Positions 1-11,900 of a stretch of 64,000 nt of DNA are shown in pieces. Numbering within the stretch: position 1 is the first letter of the stretch; every line of letters starts with the position of its first letter. Made by a program: the position numbers and the translations under genes. The notes under the pieces are model-generated. The model did no database searches. It worked only from the letters and a program-made list of their open reading frames with translations, and was not told where the DNA came from. The DNA is from Nemopilema nomurai (lineage: Eukaryota > Cnidaria > Scyphozoa > Rhizostomeae > Rhizostomatidae): positions 2,775,837-2,839,836 of the forward strand of contig ML133457.1 of assembly GCA_003864495.1 (NCBI GenBank), read 5' to 3'.

Positions 1-597
1 CTGAATGCAGCACCGGACTATTTCCTTTTTGACATAACTAGATATTTCAAATCTCTTCAAAACAAATCTGGTATTTTTCAAAAAATAACTGTATTTTTAA
101 AAATTAAAGTATTTCTTACTAATCTCATGGGATTCAAGCTGGATTTTGCCCAGGCAAATTAGTTTCCAATGCAAATATAAATTTAGATAAGCTCAAGCCC
201 TACACCAAGGACTCGCCTGCTGCTTGTGCTTCCATCTCAGGCAGAAGGAGCCCCACCAGCTCTATGGTAACAAAAGTCTGGGGGTAAGCAGCCAGAAAAT
301 TTAGGGGGAAGCTAACTAAATGAACAGAGATAATTACAAGCAAATTGCATTTACATAATGATAACAATACACAATTACAAATTGATGCTAAAGTGGGAGC
401 TCTTGAAGTTTTGATGCTCTAACTTGGTCCCTATAGTTATAAAAAGAAGATCTCAAATAATGCCCCTTGGTATTCAATTCATCGGCAAATAAGCTGTTTT
501 CAAATATTAACCCTTGGTAGTTCTTCAATCAACAAAAAGACACATTGCTTCGACAAACCTACTTTCAAGAAGAAAGTTTATTGAAATCGGTGATTTA
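1..597. other. No gene recognised
   Basis: AT-rich sequence with only short random open frames. I see no domain, splice-supported exon or repeat that I can name. Confidence 0.5.
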
Positions 598-1313
598 GGC
601 CCTGTTCATACGGAAACGCAATCGTTCCTTTCCGTTCTTCTCCGTTCTGAAAACTGTAACGCTCAGGGGTTGTGTTCACACGGGAACGCTTCAAATGACA
701 TCGTTCCATTCCAAAAAGTGGAACGATAAAATAAGTGATACGAAAAGTGGAACGGTACGCAATAGTTTCGTTCCGTTCCCGTGTGAACGCTAATAGTTTT
801 GCCTTTGGCACATGCGTCTGTGTTGTTGTTGTGGGAAGCAAGATGTGACAATAGTAATCACAGCGAAGAAAATGGAGGATTTCACAAACACTATTGGTCT
901 TCTTGCAGTTTCACTAGCTACACTCTCGTCGTCCGTCCATTTAAAATACTCCACGCCATTCTGCAACCTTTGAAATCCCTTCCCTTTAGGTTTGGCTTCT
1001 ATTTTACAATGAGCTTGCTCTTTTGGGGCGCTTTAACATTCTCCATTCGATGGTTTTTTATTCAAATTGTTTTAAAACCAACGAAATCGGCTCGGAGATA
1101 AATCAAAATGACGAAATCAATCCCCATTATGGACATGCGCATTAAAGATCATTTGCTAATTTTGGCGCACAAATTGCAGAACGGAACGATTGCGTTCCCG
1201 TCTGAACATAAACAAAAATCGATACGCAATCGTTCCGTTATCTTGTGAACAGTATACTATTCCGTTCCAGAAATTGGAAATAAAATGGAACGCGTTCCGG
1301 TGTGAACGGGGCC
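598..1313. mobile_element. Harbinger-type MITE with GGCCCYGTTCA termini
   Basis: The left end reads GGCCCTGTTCATACGGAAAC and the right end, inverted, reads GGCCCCGTTCACACCGGAAC, so this is a 716-bp non-autonomous element with imperfect terminal inverted repeats. The flanking trinucleotides are TTA on the left and ATA on the right, a near match to the 3-bp duplication of PIF/Harbinger elements. The terminal motif recurs inside in both orientations (near 671-690, 772-790 and 1178-1210), so the element is partly built from copies of its own ends. The 100-codon open frame inside (799-1101, plus) has no recognisable domain and is probably chance. The superfamily is an inference from end sequence and flank length. 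Confidence 0.7.
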
Positions 1314-2159
1314 ATAGGAAAGAAGAAAAGTGTTTTTTGGTACTGCTAGGAACGAACGGCCTCTTTTGATGTAGTTTCTTGCTTTTGAAGATTTTGGCTG
1401 ATTCTTTGTCACCTTGATAAATACGTAATGAGGGTTCAACAGTGATGCATTTTTACAAAACATTTTTACTGTTTACTGTAATACCGGCTGTTATGGGTGC
1501 ACTTGAACTTATAATTTAGTTTTAGGCTACTACGAGATGATGCACTTGCTGGAGGTACCGCGAACACTCCAAAGCCCTCATGCAGCGGTACCATTTTATT
1601 AAGATGGTCACGTTGGCCTTCGATTCAAGGACGAAGAAAGGACCGAGGCAATGACCAACCCTTAAAATATAATAAACAGATTTCAAGCCTTGAAGCTGGT
1701 CTGCTCGTTTGTTATTGTATGTTCGTTATCGTCAATTCATGTCGGACATAAAAGCTTGCAAAACACTTTTTACAGGGAGTTAAACACTTCTCACAAATAT
1801 AAAAGTCTTTATTTGACGACATGGACAACAAAATAAGCTTATGAGTCATCTATGACGTCCTCAAATGTGCAATTTTGGCTGTTTTCTTGGTACTTTCATA
1901 ATACTTCCCCCATTTTCTTCACACATTCCACATGTTCAGATTTTATTAATGCATCATTCATTTTGGCTACAAAATAACATTTTTGGTCTACAACGGAGAA
2001 CCGGTATCAGAATATATGTTATAACCTTCCTCCAGCTGAAGTTTTCATGATTCAAACTTCTTATTACCAGTTCGAAGTACAATACACTTTCATTATTTAC
2101 GATAAATATTACTAATTAACTTTTCTCGAATATGGCATTAAAAGGCAAAAACTTCCTCC
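1314..2159. other. No gene recognised
   Basis: AT-rich intergenic sequence. Short open frames only, none with a recognisable domain. Confidence 0.5.
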
Positions 2160-2775
2160 GGTCCAGACCGTGAAGCCGTCAATTCTTCTGCACTCTGATC
2201 TAGCAAATTTTGGCTTTTTAGAGTTCTTTGTTCACAACTTTGTGATAATAAATTGAAACTGTGAGATTCGAAGTACATGTTGGTATCATCAGCAAAATCG
2301 TAGAAGGAAATCTTGAAAGATGAGTTGGAAAAAGATCATTGATGAAATTAGAAGCAAAATAGGCTCAAGGGCAGATCCTTGGGTCACAGCAAAAGTAAAA
2401 TTAAAATGAATGAAATAGCAACCATTCACAGAAACATGTTGACTACTGTTATCAATATAATAACTAAACAATGCCAGAACTGTTCCTTGAATGCAAACAT
2501 GTTCAAATTTTGCAAAAAGTTCTGACGATTGTCGCTGTCAAAGGCTTCTTGATCGATTCTATTATATCGATTAGTGCATGATTAACAGAATGGGTAGCGC
2601 GGAAAACAAACTGTGATTCGTGAAGGAATTTGTTTATTTTTTCGAAATCTTTTCTGCAATCTTGCTGAAAATAGTTAGGAGAGCAATTAGACTGTACTTT
2701 GAAGTAGCCATATAGGGAATTTCTTTTTGAGTAATGGGGAAAAAGTACAGAAAAACGGCTTTTCTTCGCCAATTT
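2160..2775 (-). pseudogene. Non-LTR retrotransposon reverse transcriptase fragment
   Basis: Read on the minus strand, about 2772-2503 gives FLHESQFVFRATHSVNHALI, which matches the LINE reverse transcriptase block 'L..SQFGFR..HST..AL'. Downstream (2471-2289, with frame changes) come remnants of the 'PQGS.LGPILF' and 'FINDL' motifs, followed by a weak ADDT-like segment near 2250-2290. Several stop codons and at least two frame shifts break the frame, so this is a dead 5'- and 3'-truncated copy. The clade (Jockey/CR1-like) is a guess. It lies just below the tRNA-like remnant at 2985-3024 and the Harbinger fragment. Confidence 0.7.
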
Positions 2776-2984
2776 TTGTTTAATTTCAGCTGACTTTAAT
2801 CTTCTGTGAATAATTCATTTCTCCAGCGCTTCCCCAATCTTTACAATTCACTTTTAAATTAGAAGCTTGCTGTATCTTGTTCCAAACGCCACATAACTTT
2901 TTTAAAATAACCATTTGGTATGGAAAAGTTTAAATGTTTCAGTTAAGAATTATCGTATCAAGAATCAAAGAGAGTGCGGAAAAA

Positions 2985-3024
2985 TAACCAACCCGAGCAA
3001 GACTCGAACCCACGACCCCTGATT
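2985..3024 (-). repeat. tRNA-like B-box fragment (truncated SINE or tRNA)
   Basis: The minus strand contains GGTTCGAGTCT, which fits the RNA polymerase III B box, with flanking sequence resembling a tRNA T arm. The matching A box would lie at higher coordinates, but there the sequence changes abruptly into the Harbinger end at 3028, so the unit is cut. It is probably a tRNA-derived SINE remnant and not a working tRNA gene. Confidence 0.4.
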
Positions 3025-3308
3025 TTAGCCCTGTCTACACTAGACAAACTAACCCAGGTTCGCCCCAGGTTTTAGCTAAACCAGGTTAGATTTTGCAGTG
3101 TGGACAAAAGGAACCTGGGTTCGCCCTGGGTTAGTTTAACCCATCTCCACAAGTGGGTTCGACCTAGGCAACGTTCGCATGCGAATTACGAACATGTGCG
3201 AATTCCATATACACTTCACGCGATGCGATTTGAGAGAACTGAAAATTTGCATAAGGCTTTGGCACCAAAGTATTACCCAGACAAAACACACAAAAAACGG
3301 TAGTCAAG

Positions 3309-3492
3309 ATGGCAGCCGTTAACAGAAGAAGAATTTTGATTGTAATGTTAATGAGAAGAAGACAGCGACGTAATAAGTATGTAAAACGTTTTTGGACTCG
3401 TCCGATATTGCAGAAAAGAAAAGAGCAAGGAGAGTATTTTAATTTAGTGAGAGAGATACAGCTAGGAGATCACGAATCTTTCTTTAAATATT
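3309..3492 (+). pseudogene. PIF/Harbinger transposase, N-terminal fragment
   Basis: The frame starts at an ATG and reads an arginine-rich stretch, then RFWTRPILQKRKEQGEYFNL and LGDHESFFKYFR. The pattern 'W.RP....R...G.Y..L..E...D...F..YFR' is the usual N-terminal signature of eukaryotic Harbinger nucleases. The protein should continue into a DDE domain of about 300 residues. Instead it runs into the antisense of the neighbouring MADF gene at about 3490 and stops at 3543-3545. No catalytic residues remain, so it cannot be active. Confidence 0.7.
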
Positions 3493-3665
3493 TCCGTCCT
3501 TCAAGTCCCAGTGACTTGGCGATTTCCATCCATGCCGATTCTTGAGCATTCTTGTTTCGGTAAAGTGCGTGAGCATTATTCGATACAACTTCTTTACTTT
3601 GTACGGCATCAATCAGCGATTCAATTGCTCCAGTCTAATTTTGCGAGATTATTTGTTTCGACGCC
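3480..3665 (-). pseudogene. MADF/Myb-like domain protein of a Harbinger element, fragment
   Basis: From a start codon at 3665 the minus strand reads MASKQIISQN, then an in-frame stop, then ESLIDAVQSKEVVSNNAHAL and YRNKNAQESAWMEIAKSLG. This matches the MADF pattern (leucine/valine helix, 'LY.N', and 'AW..IA..LG'). Such proteins accompany the transposase in PIF/Harbinger elements and are thought to bind the element ends. The frame is cut at about 3480 where the transposase fragment begins. The early stop and the truncation make it a pseudogene. Confidence 0.65.
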
Positions 3666-3740
3666 ATGTTTCTTTCCTGTTGGGCAAACTGATCAATCAA
3701 TAGTTGGGCATAAAAACTGTGCATCTCACCTTTTCGGCGC

Positions 3741-5709
3741 TTAGGGTTACGCACTGTGTAACGCAAGGAAGTGGATTATTGCTAAATTCCACTGACAGCA
3801 GACCGCATGGCCACATTTGCGGAAAGTGGTGACTTTTCAAAAATGCTTTTCAATACTATTCCTGAAACATTCTGATGGAAAACATGGCTTTTGGAATATT
3901 CCTGGGGAAGCTTAAGTCTGAGCTTGCAAAAGCCCTGAAAAATTTATTTATATTGTTTATTTTTATTTATATTTATATCTATCCCCGAGTTTTGTTGGCC
4001 GCGGCTGCGTAAAATTCGGTTGTCGGGTCAAAAAATCGAAAATGCCACTGAAATAGTTCCACAGAAAGATTTCTAACCCTTACTTTCACAATATTTCAAT
4101 ACAGAATTTAATGTTCAGTTCAATAATATTCAATAGTTTCTCCTACTACAACCAATTGTTGAAATATCTTAAAATTTGCGGATCGAGTTGAATTTTTCGG
4201 CCATAGAAGAATTGCCTTCCTCGCCGTTACAGCTAGACTGCAATACTGACTCTACGTTTATATAAAATTTAAAGCTAATAGCGATTCTAGCAGAAAAATT
4301 ATCTGAAAGGAGTGAAAAATACTCTTACGCGTAACCTAAATTTCGACCTAAATTTATGCATATCAAAGAAAAATAGCATCCTAAAGAGGCATCCTCTAAC
4401 GAACATACTGAAATGGTCTCCCTCTAAATCTGAGGTTTAAAAAAGGTGATGGTGATGGGGGCCTAGTCCCCCCACTTTTCCAGAAAGTTGCTCTTATATA
4501 ATAATAGAAAGATTGCTCTTATAATAAACGATGTGATAGCACAATATTTATATGCCTGTTTGAGCGAATCTATAATATCACTTTATTATGAAAGCACTCT
4601 ATCATGGTTATGACACACGTAAAATATGTAACGTTAAAACTTTTAAATTGTTTTATGCGCTGACGTTTATTCACCTCGCAATTTAATATACATTTCTTGG
4701 CAGACAAGGGTGGTTTTTTATGGGAGAAAATGCTTCTCGCGGTAAAAAGAGCGTAGAGCTGCTGAATAACAATCCCTGCCGAAAAGCACCCCGGGATAAT
4801 GGTAGCCGGAACAAATTGGAGTTTACTATTCTCTCTTGCATGATACAAGCAAAGCTTCATAAGCGCCTCTGCTGAATTAATTCACCACTGTCGAATTAGC
4901 GCTCTTGTAAAACTTTATCTTTAATGCCAGTTTCGTCATTATCGGTGATTCAACAGAAAGTTTGGAGGAAACATCTTTTCTATAAGCTTACCCGGAAAAT
5001 GTAAATTGGGGAAATGAGTGTTCTTTACCTCCTCTTTAAGAATAAAATACTAAAAATTTGAAATATGCTCCTTTTTGCACCAAAATACGTGGAAACGCTG
5101 CGACGTGGAAACCAGAACGAAATTTTAACTTTGTTGATTTGGGCCTGGACGTTCTCTTGGAGATTGTCTCTCGTAAATATTACCGCGTTTCTTTTGGGTG
5201 GGAAATGAAAAAAGCTTTTCTTCATGCTGCCCAGCTGCTCGTGATGGCAATGACCAGTCTAGGGGTTATTGCTATAAAATTACCTAACATACGGAAAAAT
5301 AGGCAATGACTTGAAAATTTGCTTTAAAGTTGCTTAAATTTTTGCCCACCTATGAGCCTAACGGTCCTGGCCCCTACTTAAAAAGCACTCACAGGCTTCA
5401 ACCTTTTATCTTTGGTTTTGCCATAAACATCACAACCTTATTTTCACCTACTTGGCGAAGTGAGTACCTCTTGCGATAAAATAGCAGGAAAATATGCTCT
5501 ACCACAACGATCCCACCTCCCTTCTTCACTCTCTGAACACAATCTTTGTCCTACACTATGTTAGCTATCATGGCTAAATCAACAGAGCTGGCACTGCTGT
5601 GGTGTCAGCATATCCACCAGCTTCATAAATGCAGGCTATGGTACACGACAATTTGCAGAAAGGTTCGAATATAATTTCCATTCTCTTCAAGAGTCTCTAA
5701 CAAAAATCA
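3741..5709. other. No gene recognised; 3' flank of the ODC-like gene
   Basis: AT-rich, with short open frames and no recognisable protein. A short C/G-rich patch (about 4456-4480) resembles debris of other repeats in the window. Confidence 0.45.
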
Positions 5710-5715
5710 TTTATT
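5710..5715 (-). terminator. Candidate polyadenylation signal of the ODC-like gene
   Basis: AATAAA on the minus strand, about 285 bases after the stop codon at 5998-6000. It is the type of hexamer and the distance expected of a 3' UTR, but AT-rich sequence produces such hexamers by chance. Confidence 0.3.
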
Positions 5716-5997
5716 AATCATTCCCATAATCTAGTGGTTGCCTTAATTGCCTAACTAGTATCATACACTATTCTACTTTTCTCTTCTTTCCGCAAAGTTA
5801 CAAAAGTCTTCCGGGAAACGTTTAGAATTTTTAAAAATGAAAATGTATCATTAAATCCACGAAATCAACTAAAAACCATCTGAATAGGCTGAATCGATTA
5901 TATGCCTACAGAATTTGGTAAAGATCATTAAGACGATAAATGGTTTCAAAAAATTCTTATAGACGTATAGTATAGACGCAATAAAACAATAGCAGAT

Positions 5998-8900
5998 CTA
6001 ACAAAATTTGTCTTTAGCGATTCCATTCTCAAGCTGTAGATGCGCTACTCGAGCCCGCTGCGATTCCGGTATCACATAAAGGATTTTGACATTTCCAAAT
6101 CCATTAAAATGATTACCCATTGCAAGAGAGTATGCTCCCATGTTTTCAAAATATAACAAGTCTCCAGTCTCCATCTAAACAAGAATACAGACTTGAGTTG
6201 ATTGGAAAGCTGTGTTATAACAAAGGGTACAAGTAGGTAGAATAAAGGTCCTTCGTACAAAAAGACCATTAAATGCAATCTAATTTGCACAGAAAAGCTA
6301 TTTGAAAAGAACATGATCCGGTTTCATACCTCTCTCTTGAAATGATGACAACTTAATTTACTCACAATCTTATTGCAGAAAATTACCTTCGGAAGGACGA
6401 TATTCTTGGCGATACAGTCCAACGGACCACATGAAACTCCCCATAAGACTGACTGGTAATTATTCTGTTCCTCACAGCGCTGAAAAAGTTAAGTAGTGTT
6501 TCTATTTAACGATGAGGCCTGAAGTGTATGAATCAAAATTTCCCAAACAAAAATATGTAAATGAAAAGCTTTACATAATTAGACAGATTCGTTTGTTAGC
6601 AAAATGCAGATGAGGATTTCAAAGAGCTCTCAGGGACATTATCATTACAACATTATCATTACAACATTATCATTACAACATTATCATTACAACATTATCA
6701 TTACAACATTATCATTACAACATTATCATTACAACATTATCATTACAACATTATCATTACAACATTATCATTACAACATTATCATTACAACATTATCATT
6801 ACAACATTATCATTACAACATTATCATTACAACATTATCATTACAACAATATCATTACAACATTATCATTACAACATTATCATTACAACATTATCATTAC
6901 AACATTATCATCATTACAACATTATCATTACAACATTATCATTACAACATTATCATTACAACATTATCATTACAACATTATCATTACAACATTATCATTA
7001 CAACATTATCATTACAACATTATCATTACAACATTATCATTACAACATTATCATTACAACATTATCATTACAACATTATCATTACAACATTATCATTACA
7101 ACATATCATTACAACATTATCATTACAACATTATCATTACAACATTATCATTACAACATTATCATCATTACAACATTATCATTACAACATTATCATTACA
7201 ACATTATCATTACAACATTATCATTACAACATTATCAGGACATTGTCACTTTTCATGGCATTGTCACTTTTCATGGCATTGTCACTTTTCATGGCATTGT
7301 CACTTTTCATGGCATTGTCACTTTTCATGGCATTGTACGAAAAGATGACAATACATGCTTTGTCATTGGGTATTTTTCAAAAGCCTTCAATTCCATATCG
7401 ATGATTAGAAAAACTCGTATTGTTTTTATAGTCTATGAGGTTACTCATCTATTCACAAACGAATGCTATTGACGATTCCAGCATGTATCATTTACAGGCT
7501 TGAAATTATAGCGTAGTCTACTTTCTTTGACGAAAATGTTTTTGTTAATTTTGCAGGTATAGATCACATATAATCTTTAAATTACAAATCTATAGTTGAT
7601 GTGTACGCCTTTGCCGTAAAGGCTAAGGCAAGGATGAAATGTGTCAATCAATTGTTAAAATGAGATCGATTGTCAATTAAAACAATAATAAACTACCGTT
7701 ATTGGATTTGGCTCAACCTTTTTTCCAGGAAATCGGAAAGACTGATGAATGCTATCGCTCAAAAAGTATTCCATCAAAGTCTGAAACATAATCGTAGCAG
7801 ATTGAGCAATTTCAGATTCGGAAAAGGATGGTTACAATGAAAATCACACTGAATTTAATAAACACAATAATAATTCATTAGAATAATAATTTAGCTTTTA
7901 AAGTAGTAAAATTGAAATTGTCTTGGAATACAGTTCTATCAGGATTGGGTAGACACAAAAACGAAAATAGTATAAAGCGCACTTTCATTAGCAACTTTGA
8001 GTTAGTATAATCTTAACAGCTTTCTGAAGATTACAATGCTCTTGCTTTTCTATATTTTGCTGGTAGTACATTCTATACTGATCGTGCCACATATAGACAT
8101 GCTTGACTTTAAAAATCTTTGTTATTTCTATTGGCACTTCTTGGTATATGTCCTTCCGATATAGATTGTTGAAGTTTCTCTGTTGCCCCAAACTGTTATA
8201 TGGAAATCTGTTAGAGGCTGGCCCGTTTAGACATGTTGAGCCCTGCTCTTGTTGAAGAAGGAGCTAGTGCTCCGACTGAAGATGCGGTTTGACATGATCA
8301 AACTTTTTGAATTCATACAATTATCGCATTCAATCATCTCACACATATCTCATTGTAACTCATAAAATTAATAACTTGCAGTAATTGATGGTAAGTGCCA
8401 CAAAGAAATAACTACTTGCGAATTAGCTCAAAAAGGCTCCTTTGCAGATGTTTTTCATGTTTTTTTTTCCAAGTCATATTACAACCGAAAAATTCCAAGC
8501 GTTGTTAGATTTATTAAAATATGTGGGCCCAATTTAGCTAACAACTTAAATACATATCAAAAGAGTTTCACGGAAAAAGATAGTTCTAGTCACCCTATTA
8601 GAGCCTTCCATGGTGAATGACTTCTGTTCGGAGGATTCTCGAACTCCAACTACTTCGCAAGCACATGAAAAGGCCTGGTCAGAAAAATACCGTCCTGGTT
8701 CAGCAATTATTCGGATTCCGGAAGATGGTGGGAAATGCTCTTCAAAAGCCACTGCCAATGTTTTTGCAATCTGAAAATGAAATGCCGGTGTTTATCACTT
8801 ACTACCGGGGACATCTGAAACTTTTTAGCGTCACTCTACATGGAAGCCCTACGCAGAGCTCAAGACTGATAGAGGAACTGTCACAACTACTTCTACCTTT

Positions 8901-11900
8901 CGAGGCGCATCTCTAGCTAGGGGACCAAACAGTTCATAATAAGGGAACTTCTCCAGCAATCGACTTCCATATAAAGTGCCAAACCCTAGGCGACCTGTCG
9001 TGATGTCAAACCCATTTATAATGGAAGAGGGACTTCGGGTAGTATTCATGTGGTCAGACAGTCACGTGTTTGCATGATGTCCGCTTCGCTGACTTCTTTA
9101 TCGTTCTCTGGTAGCGTTTTCCTGGCCGAGTAAAGCAGGACGTTTTCTCCTGAGAATCGATTACGGCCATTCCCTTGGTGCTGCCTCAATAGATCAAATT
9201 GCTTTAGCCCAAGCTTAATTCGGTTTCTGTGCGGTAAGCCATGATGGTGAGTAATTTGAGTTGTGCCTTTTTGTCTATCAACTTTATCCTTCAAAAAGTT
9301 TTCATCAATTAAACTGGGGTTATTCTAACGTGGTTTTGTTACCGTTTTGTGGTGTTGTAAATTTGATTTGTGGTATTGTGATTTTAATTTTGTGGTGTTG
9401 TAAAAAATTTGACTCACTGGACAATTTTTCGTGAAATATAAGGAATCATTTGGTAAAACTAAAATAATTTCAACTCAAAACAAAACTTAACACAACTGGA
9501 GAATATTATTAGTAAATAGTCAGCAGGGACGGATTTAAGAAGCGACTGGGTGTTGGACACTAATTGGACTTCTGTGCCACACCCGTAAGGTCACTGGTAA
9601 ATGATTGAAACGCCCATTTATAAAATTCGGTTTTTAACTTTAAGGTAAAGAAGATTAAAAGCAGTAGCATAGCCAGGGTTGGAAGATTGGATGGACAAAG
9701 AGGAGAAAATGTTTGCTGATCACACTATTAATAATTTGGGAAAACACCCTGTTTGAAAATGCTTTGGAAAATACTATTAGATTACAAATGAGTTGCCCAA
9801 ATCAACATAACATCGTGGCAAATTAAATTGCTAAACAAAGAACAAATTGTAAAAACTTTGTCAGGTGCAATGTCGGCCTATACATACTTGGCGAAAATGG
9901 TCTTCTGTGCCTCTTGCACCAGGAAACCCTCCGCCAATATCAAGGAGAGTAAACCGAAAGCCTAAGCTTGCCTGAAAGAAAGAAATTTCCTATTTCCTGA
10001 AATGGTTGCAGAGATACGTATAAATGAGTTTCTCTATCTGCCAATTACAACGGAAATTTTTCAAACGTTTTGGAAATATATCAATAACATTAAATGCAAC
10101 AGTGTAATGCTAATCGAGCTGGAAACTTTATAAGTTGAGAAAAGACACACCGCGAAGCCAACGGTGGTGATCTGGAGATGAAGAAAATAAGTCACAAATA
10201 CTGCAGTTAAAAGCAATAAAAAAGGAAAAACTTCAGGATTATGATCTTCGACTCTATGCAACAAGGAGGAGAATTTCTTTTCTCAAATGTCTGAAATTTG
10301 CCCCTTTAAAGTGGGTGGGGGATCTGGAAAATTGCTAGTGCAATGATTTCAAATCGCGTCATACCTACATTAGAGCTAGCACATACCGTTTTCAGAAAAA
10401 GAAGAATACAGATAACTTACACCTTGATCAAACGCTTTTCTTGCTTCTCGAACTGCTGCTGAATATGTCGCCAAATCTGTGCAACCACTTCCAACATGAA
10501 AACTGCAATGAGTGGCAGAAGATTGTGCAGATATCAAGGTCAAGTTTAAAACAAAGGTTTTGAAACAACTTATTGGAAAATCTTCATTGAATAGAATATC
10601 TTAAATAAAACCAACCTCACACCGATTACATTCAAATTCATTTCCTTTGCCTTTTCAAGTAGAGATTTTATGGAACCTTGTTTCACTCCAAACTTAATCC
10701 CCATCTGTAAAAATTGACTCAATTCAAAACGCAAGGCTAAAAAGAGTAAGCAAATGTATAAAAGAGTCTTTGAGAGGTAGAATCATCAGTTATTAGTAAT
10801 TATCAATTATCAGTACCATTTTGCATTACACTACACAAGCACTCATCCAAAATTCAAGCTTTAGAAAAGCTTTTCTATAAAAGCAATCACATAGAAAGTT
10901 ATTGGTAGTAAAAACCGCTTACAAATTGACAAATGCATGGAAGTTTGTAAGCCCTCAGCTTCGTAGATTCGTCTAACTTACCGGGTTAGCAGACTTTGAA
11001 CTGTCAACATTTATTCTCATTATCAATTTTGCATCAGGGTAAGTTTTCTTTATTTTCCCCAGCTCACTCTCATTGTCAAACGTCATCATACTGACGTTGT
11101 GTTTTCTTGCGTATTCTAAATGTGGGGTAGATTTGACGGTGTGGGCAAAAACAATTTTATCTGGTGATGTTCCCAGGTTTAGTATTGCCTCGATTTCTGT
11201 CTTGCTAGCACAATCGAATCCAAAGCCACTCTCTGAAAGCAGTTTTGAGACAACTGGATCAGGGTTGCACTTGACGGCTAGAATAAAACATTTGCGTGAT
11301 AGTCAAGTATTGCGTTTTCTAGCTTGATTCATTACATCACCTTGCATAACAAAATAGGCGCAGCGCATGCGTAACTGATAAGTGAGTTGTACTTGCAAAG
11401 CAAAAACAGGCTTGCTTCAGTCCAATTGGAAAGCTAGAACCTTGTTTAATATTGAAACACTAAACCAGCAAGGGCAAATAAAAACCAATCTCTTGATAGC
11501 CAACAAAGGACGAGCAACGAACTGCGGCATGACAAGGATACTGCTTGTTCTAAGAGTCCCAATGCTTAGCTGTCCAGCTGGTTCATTGGCCTGGGTAGCA
11601 AAAATGCAATTTGTGCCAAATCTTCGACGCTCCCACAATGTAAATCGAATCCCTCTGTTTAGAATGAAAGAAGCTCCTCTTGATGCGTGAATTCTAGGAA
11701 AAACATTGCATGCACTGTGCACCATCTTCAAGCGTCTTAAACTTACCGTAGAATGGCTCTACATACGGCAGGCATTCCTTGAATAAGTCCATCTTGTTAA
11801 TCACCTCGCCGAGATTGGCAATATATAGTATGTCCACGTTGTCCTAATGGAAAAATTAAAAATGTAAGCCAAATGTCTTTGTTTATTACTCATGAAGAGG

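Larger units (their letters stand above)
3028..3740. mobile_element. Internally deleted PIF/Harbinger element, left end present
   Basis: The left end starts GCCCTGTCTACACTAGAC directly after a TTA. It is followed by a foldback made of AAACTAACCCAGG (3046-3058) and CCTGGGTTAGTTT (3125-3137). Inside are two truncated genes in opposite orientation: a PIF/Harbinger transposase N-terminus on plus (3309-3492) and a MADF/Myb-like DNA-binding protein on minus (3665-3480). This two-gene layout is known for autonomous Harbinger elements. Here the two genes abut at about 3490, so the catalytic region between them is missing. I could not find a right terminal repeat, so the right boundary is approximate. 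Confidence 0.65.

Noticed and set aside
6604..7404. 266-codon open frame with a 14-residue repeat
   Set aside because: It is produced entirely by the 14-bp minisatellite (three units per 42 bases). It lies in an intron of the opposite-strand gene and has no non-repeat domain.
8225..8300. Minus-strand FDHVKPHLQSEH, resembling the ODC 'YDHAHVKP' segment
   Set aside because: A stop follows at once, there is no usable donor, and the exon at 7718-7780 joins its neighbours in phase without it. Treated as coincidence, though a lost exon cannot be excluded.
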